Translations under genes and position numbers: made by a program
Source: Venturia oleaginea
Taxonomy: Eukaryota > Ascomycota > Dothideomycetes > Venturiales > Venturiaceae
Length of the DNA: 64,000 bases
Assembly (NCBI GenBank): GCA_013176395.1
Contig: JABMLP010000025.1
Span: 186,001-250,000, forward strand
Direction of reading: 5' to 3'
Shown here: positions 10,453 through 20,845 of the stretch, in pieces
Layout of the letters: each line of letters opens with the position of its first letter
How positions within the stretch are numbered: position 1 is the first letter of the stretch
The notes under the pieces: model-generated
What the model was told of the DNA's origin: nothing
What the model saw: only the letters and a program-made list of their open reading frames with translations
Database searches by the model: none

Positions 10453-13400
10453 GGTTTCAACGTCCACCTTGCCCTCCCAGGTGTCTGCCCACTACGACCC
10501 CGCCCTCGTCCCCCTCTGCCACTGCTCGCCGGCGCGTCCTCTTTGGTGGCAATCTCCTTCAGCATCGCCTGGAACTCCTGCACACGTTGAGGTGTACCGC
10601 AATACCGATTGAAATGATCAATCAGCATTTGCGTGACACAACTACCTCCTTGTGCCTTGATGAAATCGCGAATCATGGCTATGAATTCGCGTCCCCTAGG
10701 CTGGTGGTCCGAAGCAGAAGTCCTGGAGGTTGGAGTCGCGGGACCAGATTGTCTCGAAGCAAGATTTGAGAGGACGGAAGAGGACGAAAGACCACCTCGA
10801 CCTCCGCCACGTCCACCGCCAGCACCACCACGGGAGGAAGCAGAAGGGCGCTCTTCGGGACGACCAGAGGAACCAAATTGGCCTGTCCAGGTCGGTACAC
10901 CAGGTGCTATCGTTCGAGCGATTTCACCAGCTCGTTGAAGCTCTTCGGCTGCTTGCGCGGCAACTCGTCTCGCCTCTCGCTGAATCATCTCAGGATCAGC
11001 AGTGATTTTTCGCTTTCCCGTCGATGAACTGACGATGGCGTCGTGCTCGTGTGCGGAGTGGACACCTGATTTCGAGAAGATGGCGCTGAGAACGCGGTCT
11101 TCACCTTCTCCATTCTGAGCGCCGACTGGTCTGTCTGAACCATCTTCGAAGTGTTCATCTCGCGAGAGCCCGGTTATACTAGCAAGGTTCGTACGTTGTT
11201 CCTGCTCGGTGTCGGTTGGAGGCGTCGGTATACTGGGCTTAAGGGCCTTTGCCTTACCCTTTTCAGCGAATCGTATCTCCGTGCCTTTGAATAAGGAACC
11301 AGTCTCTGTGGAGGTGGCTTCATCGCCAAGCGTGAAAAGATCGTGGAGCTCCTTCAAGTGGAAGGTCTGTCGCTGCTTTGGATCTCGCAGAACCTTGTTT
11401 GTAAGAATCTGCTTGAAAACCTGTCGATGATAAATCTTCTCTTCGATGGTGCCTGCAGTCATCAAGCGGTATATTTCAACTTCGCGTTTCTGTCCGAGGC
11501 GCCAGGCACGTTCTCGAGCCTGCACATCAGTGGAAGGATTCCAATCAGGATCGTAGATAATGACCCGGTTTGCGCCGGTTAAGTTGACGCCCAAGCCACC
11601 AACTTTGGTTGTCAGAAGGAATACATGCAAATCAGGATCGCGATTGAACTCGTCCACCATGTTCTGCCGATCTTTGATAGACGTGTTACCATCCATGCGA
11701 CGAATGTTGAAGCCTTCCATGCTACCGATGGTCTTCTGTAGAATATCAAGCATGATACGATGTTGAGCGAACAGAAGTGTTTTGTGTCCTGCCTTTTTCC
11801 ACATTTCAAGCAAAGCCTTAACGACTTGTATCTTGCCCGATTTGGAGTCCTCACCGTAGCCAGATTTTGCCGAATCTCGCTTGTGTTGGACCAAGTCTGG
11901 ATGGTTGCAAATCTTGCGAAGGATGTCAATACCATATAGAGCTTGGCGTTTGCCGGCCAGAATGGAATTCATGTCGTCTGACTTGAGGAAGTCTTTGTAA
12001 GCTTTGCGTTGCAGAGCAGTCAGCTTGCAGAACAGTACGCGCTCCGTCTTCTTTGGCAAATCAGCGGCAACGTCAGCTTTCCATCGCTGAAGCAGGTACG
12101 GGCTGATGGCCTCTTTCAAGGTCTCTGCACACTTGTTCGCAGTCTCCACTTGCAAATTCGATGCGTTTGCATAACCTCCAAATTTGATGGGAGCTTCAAA
12201 CTGTTGGCGGAAGCTGACCAATGTTCCAAGGCGCATAGGGAAGACGAAGTCAAATAATGACCATAATTCTGTCAGGTTATTCTGCATCGGTGTGCCTGAC
12301 AAAATGACTCGATTTGGAGTGCGCAGCTCTTTGCAGTACATGGTAATGGCGGTGTTTGGGTTTCGAATCTTGTGCCCTTCGTCGAGAACAGCATACTCCC
12401 ACTCGAGTTCCTGGTCGGTCAACAGACCAGCATAGGACTGGAGTCCTGAATAGGTGGTAACTAGAACGTGACCGTTGCGTTTGACACGATCCACTATGCC
12501 CTTTGCAGCTTTGTAGATTTTGCTACTCCGTGGCCGATTACCATCATATTCTTCCTCTTCAAGTTCGTTCTCAAGTGCTTCTTCGCGGCCAAGGTCAATC
12601 ATGCCACTGCCGGAGGTATGTAAGATGGAGACACGCAGTGGAGGCCACCACTTATGGAACTCATTAACCCATTGCTTGAGAAGAGTCGCTGGACAAACAA
12701 TGATGATTGGTTTGGAGATCATGTTCGAGTAGTGTAGGCCAGCCAAGAATGAAATTGCTTGAATCGTCTTGCCTAGACCCATTTCATCACCGATGATACC
12801 ACCAACTTGCTGTGAGTATAGTTCCCACAGCCATCGAACGCCGGTCTTCTGATAATCGTAGAGCGACGGGAAGATATCGCCGGGCACGCGAAATCCACCA
12901 CCGAAGTCCGTGTCTGCATGCGTTGGATGTGGCTTGTACCATTCGTCTTCGTCTTCGTCCACGTCTACCAGCTCGGTACCTTGCTGCCTAGTTTGGGCCT
13001 TTCGACGTGCTGCGCTGCGCTTCTTACACCAAGTCCGTAAGCGTGCCTGGTATAGTTCTTCATTGCCGTCATCCAGATCGGCGAGGTTCTCCCCCTCTCC
13101 CTCTTCTTCTTTTGCCATTTTCTTGCTCTTGGCCTTCAACATTGCTCCACGTCTGGGCTTTCGTGCGGGAGCTGTGGCGGCTGCCATGATTCGATCATCG
13201 GCATAGTCACCATCCGACTCGTCCAGCGTGGCAAGCTGTCGGTCATCTAAATTCGGGACTAAGGCATCATCCGAGTCGGCAGCACCAGAATCCTGAGACG
13301 CTTCTGGGTCTACCCGAACTTCCTTTCTTGAGGATATTTTCCGTCGTTTGACGGGCCGATTGGAGAGAACGTCGCTTGCGTTGTTGTCTGCCGTGCTCTC

Positions 13401-14081
13401 TGCCAAAGAACTGGCATCAAATTCCTCGTCTGCAAAACCAGGTTTCCTCAGCACTTGATGTGATTGTGGTCCTGCAGCTAGGGTTTCTGCCTCTTCAGCG
13501 TCCATGTCTTCGTCCGCTTCTACTTCTAGCATGATGTCGGCAAGATTTGACGATTGTCGGGCGGTGTGTGGCATCTTCGAGAATGGCGTGATCTTTCCAG
13601 TCCGTATGAGAAAGTCCCGCCGAGTCTCATTTGGATTCCGTCCTTGAGTGGCATCCTCTTCTGGGATATCTTCTTCATTTTGTCGCTGGGCAATACGAGC
13701 GTGTATCTGTTCGAGGTCTGTATCGAGGCTCTTCAACTGTGCCTCAAGGTTCGCCTTCTCGTCACGCAAAAGTATTTTGGCGGCAGAAGCTCCCGGGCCA
13801 GCCAGACGTTGATCAATCTTGCGCAATTGTCCTTTTATGCGGTCTTGGCTTGCGATGGTCTTGTCGATACGCTTCTTCTCCCGCTCGTCGGCTTGCTCAT
13901 TCAGGAGTTGATCTGCTTGGCGACTTATGTCTCGCTCCAGCTCGTCCTGATCTTTTGCGGTGGCGAAGAGGTTGAGCACGGCTTCTTCGTCCATGCCTTC
14001 TGTGTTCTCGGTGGGCAGGGCAGGAATATGCACCTCTTCCTGCTCTTTGCGCACCACGTCTTGTGCTGATGTGCCGTCCAT
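10437..14081 (-). CDS. rad26: Rad26/CSB-type SNF2 ATPase of transcription-coupled repair
   Basis: One long uninterrupted frame. I start it at the ATG at 14079-14081 (MDGTSAQDVVRKEQEE), because upstream codons lack the conserved Rad26 N-terminus GMDEEAVLNLF...DQDELERDI. That gives about 1214 residues. The SNF2 core is complete: motif I DEMGLGKTIQ (about 12790-12760), DEGHKIRN (motif II, DEGH as in CSB), SGTPMQNN, motif V TTKVGGLGVNLTGA, and motif VI QARERAWRLGQ. Flanking acidic and nuclear-localisation stretches (RPVKRRK) and a Gly-rich C-terminal region are present. Rad26/CSB remodels stalled RNA polymerase II to start transcription-coupled nucleotide excision repair. The final codons lie in a 50-bp tandem duplication. 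Confidence 0.9.
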   Translation of the reverse strand: MDGTSAQDVVRKEQEEVHIPALPTENTEGMDEEAVLNLFATAKDQDELERDISRQADQLLNEQADEREKKRIDKTIASQDRIKGQLRKIDQRLAGPGASAAKILLRDEKANLEAQLKSLDTDLEQIHARIAQRQNEEDIPEEDATQGRNPNETRRDFLIRTGKITPFSKMPHTARQSSNLADIMLEVEADEDMDAEEAETLAAGPQSHQVLRKPGFADEEFDASSLAESTADNNASDVLSNRPVKRRKISSRKEVRVDPEASQDSGAADSDDALVPNLDDRQLATLDESDGDYADDRIMAAATAPARKPRRGAMLKAKSKKMAKEEEGEGENLADLDDGNEELYQARLRTWCKKRSAARRKAQTRQQGTELVDVDEDEDEWYKPHPTHADTDFGGGFRVPGDIFPSLYDYQKTGVRWLWELYSQQVGGIIGDEMGLGKTIQAISFLAGLHYSNMISKPIIIVCPATLLKQWVNEFHKWWPPLRVSILHTSGSGMIDLGREEALENELEEEEYDGNRPRSSKIYKAAKGIVDRVKRNGHVLVTTYSGLQSYAGLLTDQELEWEYAVLDEGHKIRNPNTAITMYCKELRTPNRVILSGTPMQNNLTELWSLFDFVFPMRLGTLVSFRQQFEAPIKFGGYANASNLQVETANKCAETLKEAISPYLLQRWKADVAADLPKKTERVLFCKLTALQRKAYKDFLKSDDMNSILAGKRQALYGIDILRKICNHPDLVQHKRDSAKSGYGEDSKSGKIQVVKALLEMWKKAGHKTLLFAQHRIMLDILQKTIGSMEGFNIRRMDGNTSIKDRQNMVDEFNRDPDLHVFLLTTKVGGLGVNLTGANRVIIYDPDWNPSTDVQARERAWRLGQKREVEIYRLMTAGTIEEKIYHRQVFKQILTNKVLRDPKQRQTFHLKELHDLFTLGDEATSTETGSLFKGTEIRFAEKGKAKALKPSIPTPPTDTEQEQRTNLASITGLSRDEHFEDGSDRPVGAQNGEGEDRVLSAIFSKSGVHSAHEHDAIVSSSTGKRKITADPEMIQREARRVAAQAAEELQRAGEIARTIAPGVPTWTGQFGSSGRPEERPSASSRGGAGGGRGGGRGGLSSSSVLSNLASRQSGPATPTSRTSASDHQPRGREFIAMIRDFIKAQGGSCVTQMLIDHFNRYCGTPQRVQEFQAMLKEIATKEDAPASSGRGGRGRGRSGQTPGRARWTLKPRYRD

Positions 14082-14244
14082 GGCTGCAATGGTGTTTTGG
14101 ATGTGGAAATTGTGGCAAGGCCTAACTAATCGTATTACGGGCGGCGTGTTCGACAGTTCACTATGGCAGTTTGGGAGGAGAGAGAGAAGTGGATGGAGTT
14201 TCACTGTGTGGGAAGCGAGTGATGACGGAGGTGTTCGCAGCGAT

Positions 14245-14339
14245 CAAAGCGAGTCTTCGTGCCATGGGAACTCAAAGTCTAATTGTCACAAAGCGAGTCT
14301 GGTGACAAAGCGAGTCTTCGTGACATGGGACCTCAAAGT
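14245..14339. repeat. Imperfect 61-bp tandem duplication in the rad26 upstream region
   Basis: CAAAGCGAGTCTTCGTG plus CATGGGA and CTCAAAGT appears at 14245-14278 and 14306-14339, with a partial copy (ACAAAGCGAGTCT) between them at about 14288-14300. It lies between the rad26 start and the transposon. Confidence 0.8.
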
Positions 14340-14543
14340 ATTGTCACAGAGAGAGGCGAAAGTCAAAAGAGTGCTTTCTCTTTGGTGTTGTCGGCAAGGC
14401 TATCTCGAATTCCAAACGCGACACGCAGTCACACTTTCTCGACGCCATGCATCATCATCATGATCCCTACAGCCCGAACAGACTCCACCCAAGTGACCCG
14501 ACCAGCTCAAACTTCTTTCTCCCCTCTCCCCCTACCCAAACTT

Positions 14544-14576
14544 CACGAGTTGGCCAGAATTGACGGCGCACAGACC
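14544..14576. repeat. Left terminal inverted repeat of the Tc1/mariner element
   Basis: It matches the reverse complement of 15914-15946 at 31 of 33 positions, with mismatches at TIR positions 5 and 13. Confidence 0.85.
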
Positions 14577-14611
14577 GCCTCAATATGTGATTTTAGAGTA
14601 ATGTACAGATA

Positions 14612-15856
14612 TCACCACAAAGCGCTTTGAATTCGCACTTGAGGCTGCTCAATAATTGATCTACAGCGCTGGGGCATCTCCCTCATGCGGTCACGAATTT
14701 GTTTAAGTGTAATACGTTCCCATTCTGCCTGAATAGCTGCCTTGAATTGGGCCACCGTTGTCCACATTCTACCAACCAAACTACCCTTCATGATGTTCCA
14801 ACAAGCTTCTATAGGGTTCAAATCTGGTGACTCTGGAGGGTGGGTGAGTAATAAGAGATCTGCTTCGCGTTTAAGGAGGGCTGGAGGTGAGTTTAGTGAG
14901 TTGATTCCGTGCGATGGATCGCCATCCTCCTGTAGCCAGTATCTGCACTTGTGCTTTGCCTCCAAGTCCTGTATAGCCTTAATATGTTGTGGCAGTATCT
15001 TTTCAGCGTAAAAGACATGCGACATGTAGTTTCCTTTTGGTGTAGCATCCTGTTTTGCCTTCCAGTCATCGTAGACCTTGCAGCGCTCTGCAAAGGCAGT
15101 ATCCAGCTCGTACTTGAGTTGCTTAGGCTTGGTAGGAGCCCGCTGCTTCTCTGAGGGCTCAACAGGATCTTTGTAGAATATGAGGCTACCTTTGTGGTTG
15201 TAGTTGACTCCGCCGGCGACGTGGATTGTGATGTCTAAACCTGTGCCTTTTGACTCATTTATAGACCTTTCTTGCCCGGATTTAAGTAGCTCGTACTCGG
15301 GCTCTTCCATCAGCTGCTTTGACTGGAAGTGAGCCTCGTCTGTGAACCAAATGCGAGACCAAAAGCCTGAAATCGTGGCGGTGAGGTGTTCTTGGCCGTA
15401 CTGACGGCGGAGGGCTGGATTCTTTTTGCTAATTCTCTTTCGAAACTTCTTTTTGAATCGTTTGGCTCCTATCTGATTGGCGTGGCGACGTAAAGTTCGT
15501 GGTGCGGCTTCCAAATTGAGTTCTTCGACTTGATCTCGGTAGCCCATCTCGTGTGTTGGGTCATCTTGGTCAATTATCTTCTCTAAATCAGAGGCAGATA
15601 CCAAGCTTTTTCTTCCTAAGATAGAACTCCTCTTTCTTGTTGTTCTAAGCGCTTTATTGCCCCAATCTTCTCGGTTTTTCCGCCATCTACGGCCGGTGGG
15701 AGTTGGGATGTTGATTCCAGGAAGGTAGCAAATAGATCTAAAGCTAGAGGAGGGACTAGCGGAGTCAAGGGCTTGAAAAAATCGATTTCGCTTCACGGTA
15801 TCATATTCTCGACGATCAGTCTTTGGAAGCTTCTTTTTCGGCGTTGTGGGAGCCAT
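14612..15856 (-). CDS. Tc1/mariner (DDE_3) transposase
   Basis: The start is taken at the ATG at 15854-15856 (MAPTTPKKKLPKTDRREYD), giving 414 residues. The frame stays open upstream into the TIR, but a start there is unlikely. The N-terminal third is basic with helix-turn-helix-like segments and an RRHANQIGAKRFKKKFRKR stretch. The catalytic core shows the first Asp in WFTDEAHF, the second in WLQEDGDPSHG and the Glu in SPDLNPIEACWN, the hallmark of IS630/Tc1/mariner enzymes. Between the second Asp (QED) and the Glu I count 38 residues, rather than the 34 of classic Tc1. All three acidic residues are present, so the enzyme may be functional. It cuts and pastes the element at its TIRs. Confidence 0.88.
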   Translation of the reverse strand: MAPTTPKKKLPKTDRREYDTVKRNRFFQALDSASPSSSFRSICYLPGINIPTPTGRRWRKNREDWGNKALRTTRKRSSILGRKSLVSASDLEKIIDQDDPTHEMGYRDQVEELNLEAAPRTLRRHANQIGAKRFKKKFRKRISKKNPALRRQYGQEHLTATISGFWSRIWFTDEAHFQSKQLMEEPEYELLKSGQERSINESKGTGLDITIHVAGGVNYNHKGSLIFYKDPVEPSEKQRAPTKPKQLKYELDTAFAERCKVYDDWKAKQDATPKGNYMSHVFYAEKILPQHIKAIQDLEAKHKCRYWLQEDGDPSHGINSLNSPPALLKREADLLLLTHPPESPDLNPIEACWNIMKGSLVGRMWTTVAQFKAAIQAEWERITLKQIRDRMREMPQRCRSIIEQPQVRIQSALW

Positions 15857-15913
15857 AATGTGGTGGTTTATATGGAATCTACGTGTTGTTTTAGAGATCG
15901 GATGAAGGTCAGG

Positions 15914-15946
15914 GGTCTGTGCGCCGTCAATTCCGGCCAACCCGTG
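15914..15946. repeat. Right terminal inverted repeat of the Tc1/mariner element
   Basis: Reverse complement reads CACGGGTTGGCCGGAATTG and onward, pairing with 14544-14576. Confidence 0.85.
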
Positions 15947-16540
15947 CTTCATTGCCCGGCTTACTCATCCTCAGCCGCCTTGCGTGTTGTACCCCTGATA
16001 TTAAGTGTCACAACTCCCTCAATCAAATTAAGCTTACCACGTCCATCTCAGCCGCAACATCAGCCTCCTGAACTTCGACGGTACCTTTCACCATGACCAT
16101 TGGACACTAATGATTAGGAATCCGCTCCAGAAATCTCGACTGATCATGCGCTGTACGCCTGTATTCCAAAGAGAAGCACAATATGAAGGAAATTGATGAT
16201 TTTGCTTACTGTAGGACAAAGGTGCCACTATACGACAAGCTATTCTTGTTACTCATCCGACCACGTTAAGAAAGCGTGGAAGACGTCTCATTGGATCCAC
16301 TAAGATACCCTTCCAAAGTTGTCACCGCTCTCTCCGATGTCATACAGCGGATACATTTATTGATGACTGCTAAATGGACTCTGCGATACGGAGGTAGCAT
16401 CGGGTCGTACTGCATCCCTCTCCACTACCATAACGATATGCCTTCCTCATTTGGGCTGCCAGAAATTCCTGACACCAAACAATGGCAAAGTTGACTATTA
16501 TTGGGTCAGACTAGTGACAGTATGGACACCTCGTATGGCA
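15947..16540. other. Intergenic between transposon and KP4-like gene
   Basis: About 600 bp with no recognisable gene. It forms the upstream region of the KP4-like gene. Confidence 0.4.
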
Positions 16541-16548
16541 TATATAAA
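16541..16548 (+). promoter_or_regulatory. TATA box of the KP4-like gene
   Basis: TATATAAA, about 95 bp upstream of the start codon at 16642, in the right orientation and at a typical distance for a highly expressed small secreted protein gene. Confidence 0.6.
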
Positions 16549-16641
16549 GGTATAGGTTCACCTTCAATTGTAGAAGCATCAGCAACGACTTCTCATCTTC
16601 ATCAAAGTCCACCTGAATCACCTTCCTCAACCTCCGCAACA

Positions 16642-17127
16642 ATGCAATCCACTCTCAACACCATTCTCGCCTTCATGGTAGCCTTCACCGTCGTCTCAGG
16701 TATCGGTATCAACTGCCAGGGCAGTAGCCAGTGCTCCCAAGGCTCAGGCGAAGTCTCCCGCAAATTGACCGGCTACATCAATCAACTCGACGACAACCGC
16801 TGGGTCAACAACGGCGACAAGATTGCTTGCGTGCGAGAGCCCCATGCCGGAGGGGCAGACGGAGCAATCTGTGCCTTCATGCAGAACACAGGCGGAGCAC
16901 CAGCAAAGAGCCTGAAGGCTTTGGCTCAGGACTTGGTGGATCATGGGTGCAAGTGAGTGTTCCCTCTTTCCTATCACTCGAAAGGTTGACAGACACTAAT
17001 GAGAAACACCAGCAAATGTGGAAGTGTACCTCTCTTCTACCCTTCGGACAACGACCGAGATACTCATGGTATCCTCACCTTCAACTACGTCGCAAATGGA
17101 TGTGGAAAGAGTGGTCTCTGTATCTAA
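16642..17127 (+). CDS. Small secreted KP4-like (killer-protein-fold) protein
   Basis: Two exons (16642-16952 and 17013-17127) around a 60-bp intron (GTGAGT...CAG) encode about 141 residues. A hydrophobic signal peptide (first ~20 residues) is followed by a Cys-rich mature domain with about eight cysteines. The landmark GINCQGSS follows directly after the signal, a DLVDHGC segment spans the intron, and a FNYVANGCGKSG segment lies near the C-terminus. This spacing is that of the KP4 family, first known from a Ustilago dsRNA virus and later found in many ascomycete genomes. Family members block calcium channels or inhibit growth of other fungi or plant roots. Whether this one is active cannot be told from sequence. 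The frame is intact and a TATA box precedes it. Confidence 0.8.
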
Positions 17128-18037
17128 ACCTCAATCTTTCCCCTCAGCTTTAGTTATCTAGATCAAGCATTTAGAGTGGATCTTCCAACGGAATCAACTT
17201 AATCTCCCCACTATCTCTGCTCAAAAGTACATCGCGACTATGTTTTCCGAATCTACAAGCTCGTGCTGCAAGCTTGGACTCGATTACTCTAGTCCATCGT
17301 TTCTGAGTACGTGACCATTACTTACACAGTACTGACCGATCCCCATGCTCATCATTATCTAAAACATAAAACATATGATATGAGGAAATAGAGTGGGACG
17401 GATCATCCAATCGAAAATTTCCCACCAAGACCCCAACAGATGTTACGATAAACGAAGCGTCAGCTTGCTATTCATGGACCAGGCAATCATCACACCCTCA
17501 ATATACACTAACGTACGGTATCAGCCAACATGACCAACTCCTCACCAGCTATAGTCCACTCTATTTACAATGCGAGGGCGCCAGGAATGGGGGAGGAAAA
17601 GATACCGTGAAGAAGAGCAAATGAATAACATACATCGGCTGTATCATCGCTGTATAGCTACATATAGGTCCACAAGAGCTACGACCGCTACGCCACCACA
17701 AGCAAGATAGGCCAGGCCGGGCGAGGACTGAGGGGCACAGATTAATGTGAAGGTAAAGGCATGGGCCACGACCATGGTGGTAAGATACCACTTCACTCTA
17801 CGTTTTGGGAGGCACAAGTGAACATAAAGCTTTACGAACTCAATACTATGTATAGCCAGGCATGATTAAGCCAGAAAATCGTCGACTTCAATATCAATGC
17901 AAAACAGCCCAAACAGTTTTAGCTACTCCAACAACAGCCGGAAAGACAAGTTCCCAACAATACCCAGAGAGTATCATATCGATATCCATACAATCGTGCC
18001 ACCATGCAACGCCATAAGCCCATAGTGATACAAGTTT
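17128..18037. other. Intergenic, no gene seen
   Basis: A 910-bp gap between the 3' ends of the KP4-like gene and the Cut12-like gene. Short open frames here lack recognisable motifs. It probably holds both polyadenylation regions. Confidence 0.4.
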
Positions 18038-20419
18038 CTAATCGACATTCCGTCCACCAGCCATTCGTTCAATATTACTCATCATCCGACTCTTTCCACC
18101 GTTCTGACTCCTAGCAAGCCCGGATGGCGCACCAATTCTGCTCCCAAAGCCAGGTCCCTTCAGACCAGAAGTAGTAGGACCCCTTAGTCCACTAGCTCTA
18201 CTACCTGCGATACCGGAGAGACCTGAAACGCTCCTCTTGAAATCGTCGACCATTGTCCCGGCCGCAGCGTTGACTGTTGAAATGTCCTCCTGCATCAAGA
18301 GCATCTCGTCCACGGCTGCAACAAGCTCTCCTTTCTCCACGCGCTCACGCTCGAGATCTCGCATCAAAATAGAGAACTCGGACCGTGCTGTGGCAAGTTC
18401 CGTCTCTTTGCCCACCATTGCAGCCTTTTGACGTTCAATCAAAATGCTCATCTCCTCCATTCGCCTGAGGTCCTCCTCACGCTGCTCCGCGGCAAGGCTG
18501 AGGTCCTTGGGCAAGACTCCTGAAAGCGTGGCGTCAAATTTTGACTGTAAGTCTTCCTTCTCACGTTCCAGATCGTCAACTTTGGACTGCAATTCAGCAC
18601 ATTTCTCGCGCGTTTTGAGCTCACCCGCCTTCTTGAAGGCGGTAACCTTGGTCACGTGCTTCTTCTTGTAGATGGCGTGTAGTTCCGTGCTCAGAGAATG
18701 GACCTTCTCGTCGATTTGCTTTTGAACCTGTTCAGCCGTGAATAGTGGACCCGAGTGATTCTCAGCCTCGGACGAGGAAAGGCCAGTATGTGCGACTTTC
18801 GTCGCTGCCTCAGCGGCTCTGGCCTCTGCATCGGCTGCACGAGATTCTGCTTCCCGCACGCGCTCCTCGGCTTCTTCAATGCGCGACATCATTTCCGCGC
18901 GCTATATCGATGATTAGTATGACGGTTGTAAGACAAGATTGACATGGACATATTTCTGGCGATTCCCATTTTCGAAATTGCCAGAAATGCACCGGCATTG
19001 AAGGGCGACCGGAAGCACTTGTTTCTAATCAGAGGATGCAGAACTCACATCTTTCTCTGCCTCCATGGCCCCCTCCCTGACATTGCGGAGGATCTCCTCG
19101 AATTCTTGGCCTCGTCTTTCCCATTCTGCTTTTTCTCTCTCAGCGTACTCACGCTTGCTGATCTCCTCTCGTAGCTGTTCCGAAGACTGTCCAACACGTT
19201 GCTCTGCTTCTGACACCGACCTCTTCAAAGCCGCAACCTCTGCCTCTCGCCCACTAAGTGTTGCGCGTAATGACGATATCTCGGAGCTGAATTTTGACTT
19301 CAGACTTTCCAACTCGCGAATTGTGATACTGGGAACGCTTCGAGGCGTCGGCGCTGGTGGTAGCTCGAAATCGAGGAGGTTGAGGATCTTGCCTGAGCCA
19401 CGAGGAGTTGCGAGAGCTGATTGAGCGCTCTTGACGGGTGATCGCTGGTTTTGTAGATATGAGAGCAGGCGTTGTTCGTTTGATTTGGGGGGCGATCGTC
19501 TTGCGGGCGTCCGCGATGACTGGTGAGACGAGGAAACTGATTCGAATTGCTGGGTAAAGTCAAGCAGGAGATTTGTCGTATCGTTACTGTCTTGATATGG
19601 TGGGATTGTTTCTGCTCCTCGTCGCGGGGTTGGAGAAGGCGTTCGGCCATAGCGAGTAACCTGCGTCCGCGCAGTGCCAGGTGTATGACTAGAGTGTGGC
19701 CGAGGGGTCTCCTGTTCATGTCAGTATCTCCGTAGTATTGCAGTAGATAGTTGTCCTACTCGATCGAATGAAAACTGTTTCGTAGGGCTCTTCTGCCCAA
19801 GTTTTGCGAAAGAAGTCATATCTGGAACCTGCGAAAACATGCTGAAGCAGGTATCGTCCACGACGGAATCGTCCAGCGACAGTGAGGTGGACTCAGCAGG
19901 GTATGATTCCTCAACTCGGAACTGCTGGACAGGGTGATTCTCGTTGCTATAGCGCGTCGTAGACGTTGTTTCTTCGTGGGAAGAAGAGTGGCTTGAAGAT
20001 CTCGAGTAGACGACTTTGGTTGGCGATACCTTCACACTACTGGCAACGGTCTTGGAGGTTCTGATAGTACTCGTCTCGTCTTCAGCAATGCTGAAAGGTG
20101 TTTCTGGAATTGGTATGCTTGCCGCAATGGAAGCCGTTATTTCGTCGTCGTCGAATCGCAGGATGTCCTCGGTCATAGCACTTGGAGGTCGTACTGCTGC
20201 CATAGCTGAAAGGCTCTCCTGATCCTCTAGAACCTCTGTGACAAAGGGAGAGCTCGGCTCTTCGTCCCAATCGATCTCATCTTCATATGCGTTGCTAGGG
20301 ACATGGTCTGCCATTGTCTTCACCGGGAACTTGCTTGGAGTTTCGAATTGCATGGGCGCGGGTGACTTGGTCGGAGTATTAAGATTATTGGGTTTTGCGG
20401 GAGACAGAGGATTGGCCAT
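18038..20419 (-). CDS. Cut12-type spindle pole body protein (coiled coil)
   Basis: The start MANPLSPAKPNNLNTPTKSP at 20419 is followed by a long disordered Ser/Pro/Thr region with several SP/TP sites (likely CDK targets). An exon junction near 19740 leads to NEQRLLSYLQNQRSPVKSAQ and then ELPPAPTPRSVPSITIRELE. The C-terminal half is a long coiled coil (about 19310-18280, rich in E/K/R heptads such as EEAEERVREAE). The PPAPTPRS...REL(E)SLK entry into the coil is the feature I associate with the fungal Cut12 (spindle-pole-formation) family. Fission-yeast Cut12 activates Polo kinase at the spindle pole body. At least two introns are present (about 18900-19050 and near 19720-19760). Another spindle or septation coiled-coil protein remains possible. 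Confidence 0.65.
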
Positions 20420-20845
20420 TGTGGGAAAGCGGTCCTCATGTGTGCGATAATGTGGTTGTGTTAATGTGTTTAGGTGGAGAGCGAGAATGGTGCTTGTTTA
20501 CTTTCATTGAAACACCAAAACAAGCCCGAGAGTCGGGGCAACGGATCACGGGAAAGGCTCGGTCCTTTTCTGGTGAAACTTTCATCTTCTCTCGTTCCAT
20601 TATTCTTTCGCGATTCTTGACCTCTGATCCCTCAATGAGAAGTTGCATTCTCAGTATGGCCAGACAGCTCTTTCAAGCTGCTTTCATTCCAGCACCTCAA
20701 ACCGAGGTTTAGTAATCACGGATGGCCATCTTTCCAATACAGGAACACCCTCCTTTAACATCATCTCTCCGTTCCATCTTTCTGTCGAGTTCATCGAGCT
20801 GCCACGGTTCTGCTGACTCTTGCTGACTGCTATCCTCTGTCAATC
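20420..20845. promoter_or_regulatory. Divergent promoter between Cut12-like gene and regulator gene
   Basis: A 426-bp region between two divergent start codons (20419 minus, 20846 plus). No specific factor site was recognised. Confidence 0.5.

Larger units (their letters stand above)
14544..15946 (-). mobile_element. Tc1/mariner-superfamily DNA transposon with 33-bp TIRs
   Basis: Inverted termini are visible: left 14544-14576 begins CACGAGTTGGCCAGAATTG, and right 15914-15946 is its reverse complement with 2 mismatches (31 of 33 identical). Between them lies one uninterrupted transposase frame, so the 1403-bp element looks complete. The outermost boundaries are not certain. I do not see the TA duplication expected of the superfamily immediately outside; the trinucleotide CTT flanks both sides. 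The open frame is not riddled with stops, so repeat-induced point mutation has not destroyed this copy. It lies between rad26 and the KP4-like gene. Confidence 0.85.

Noticed and set aside
15857..15952. Upstream extension of the transposase frame into the right TIR
   Set aside because: The TIR is a binding site and the extension has no conserved character. The ATG at 15856 is more plausible.
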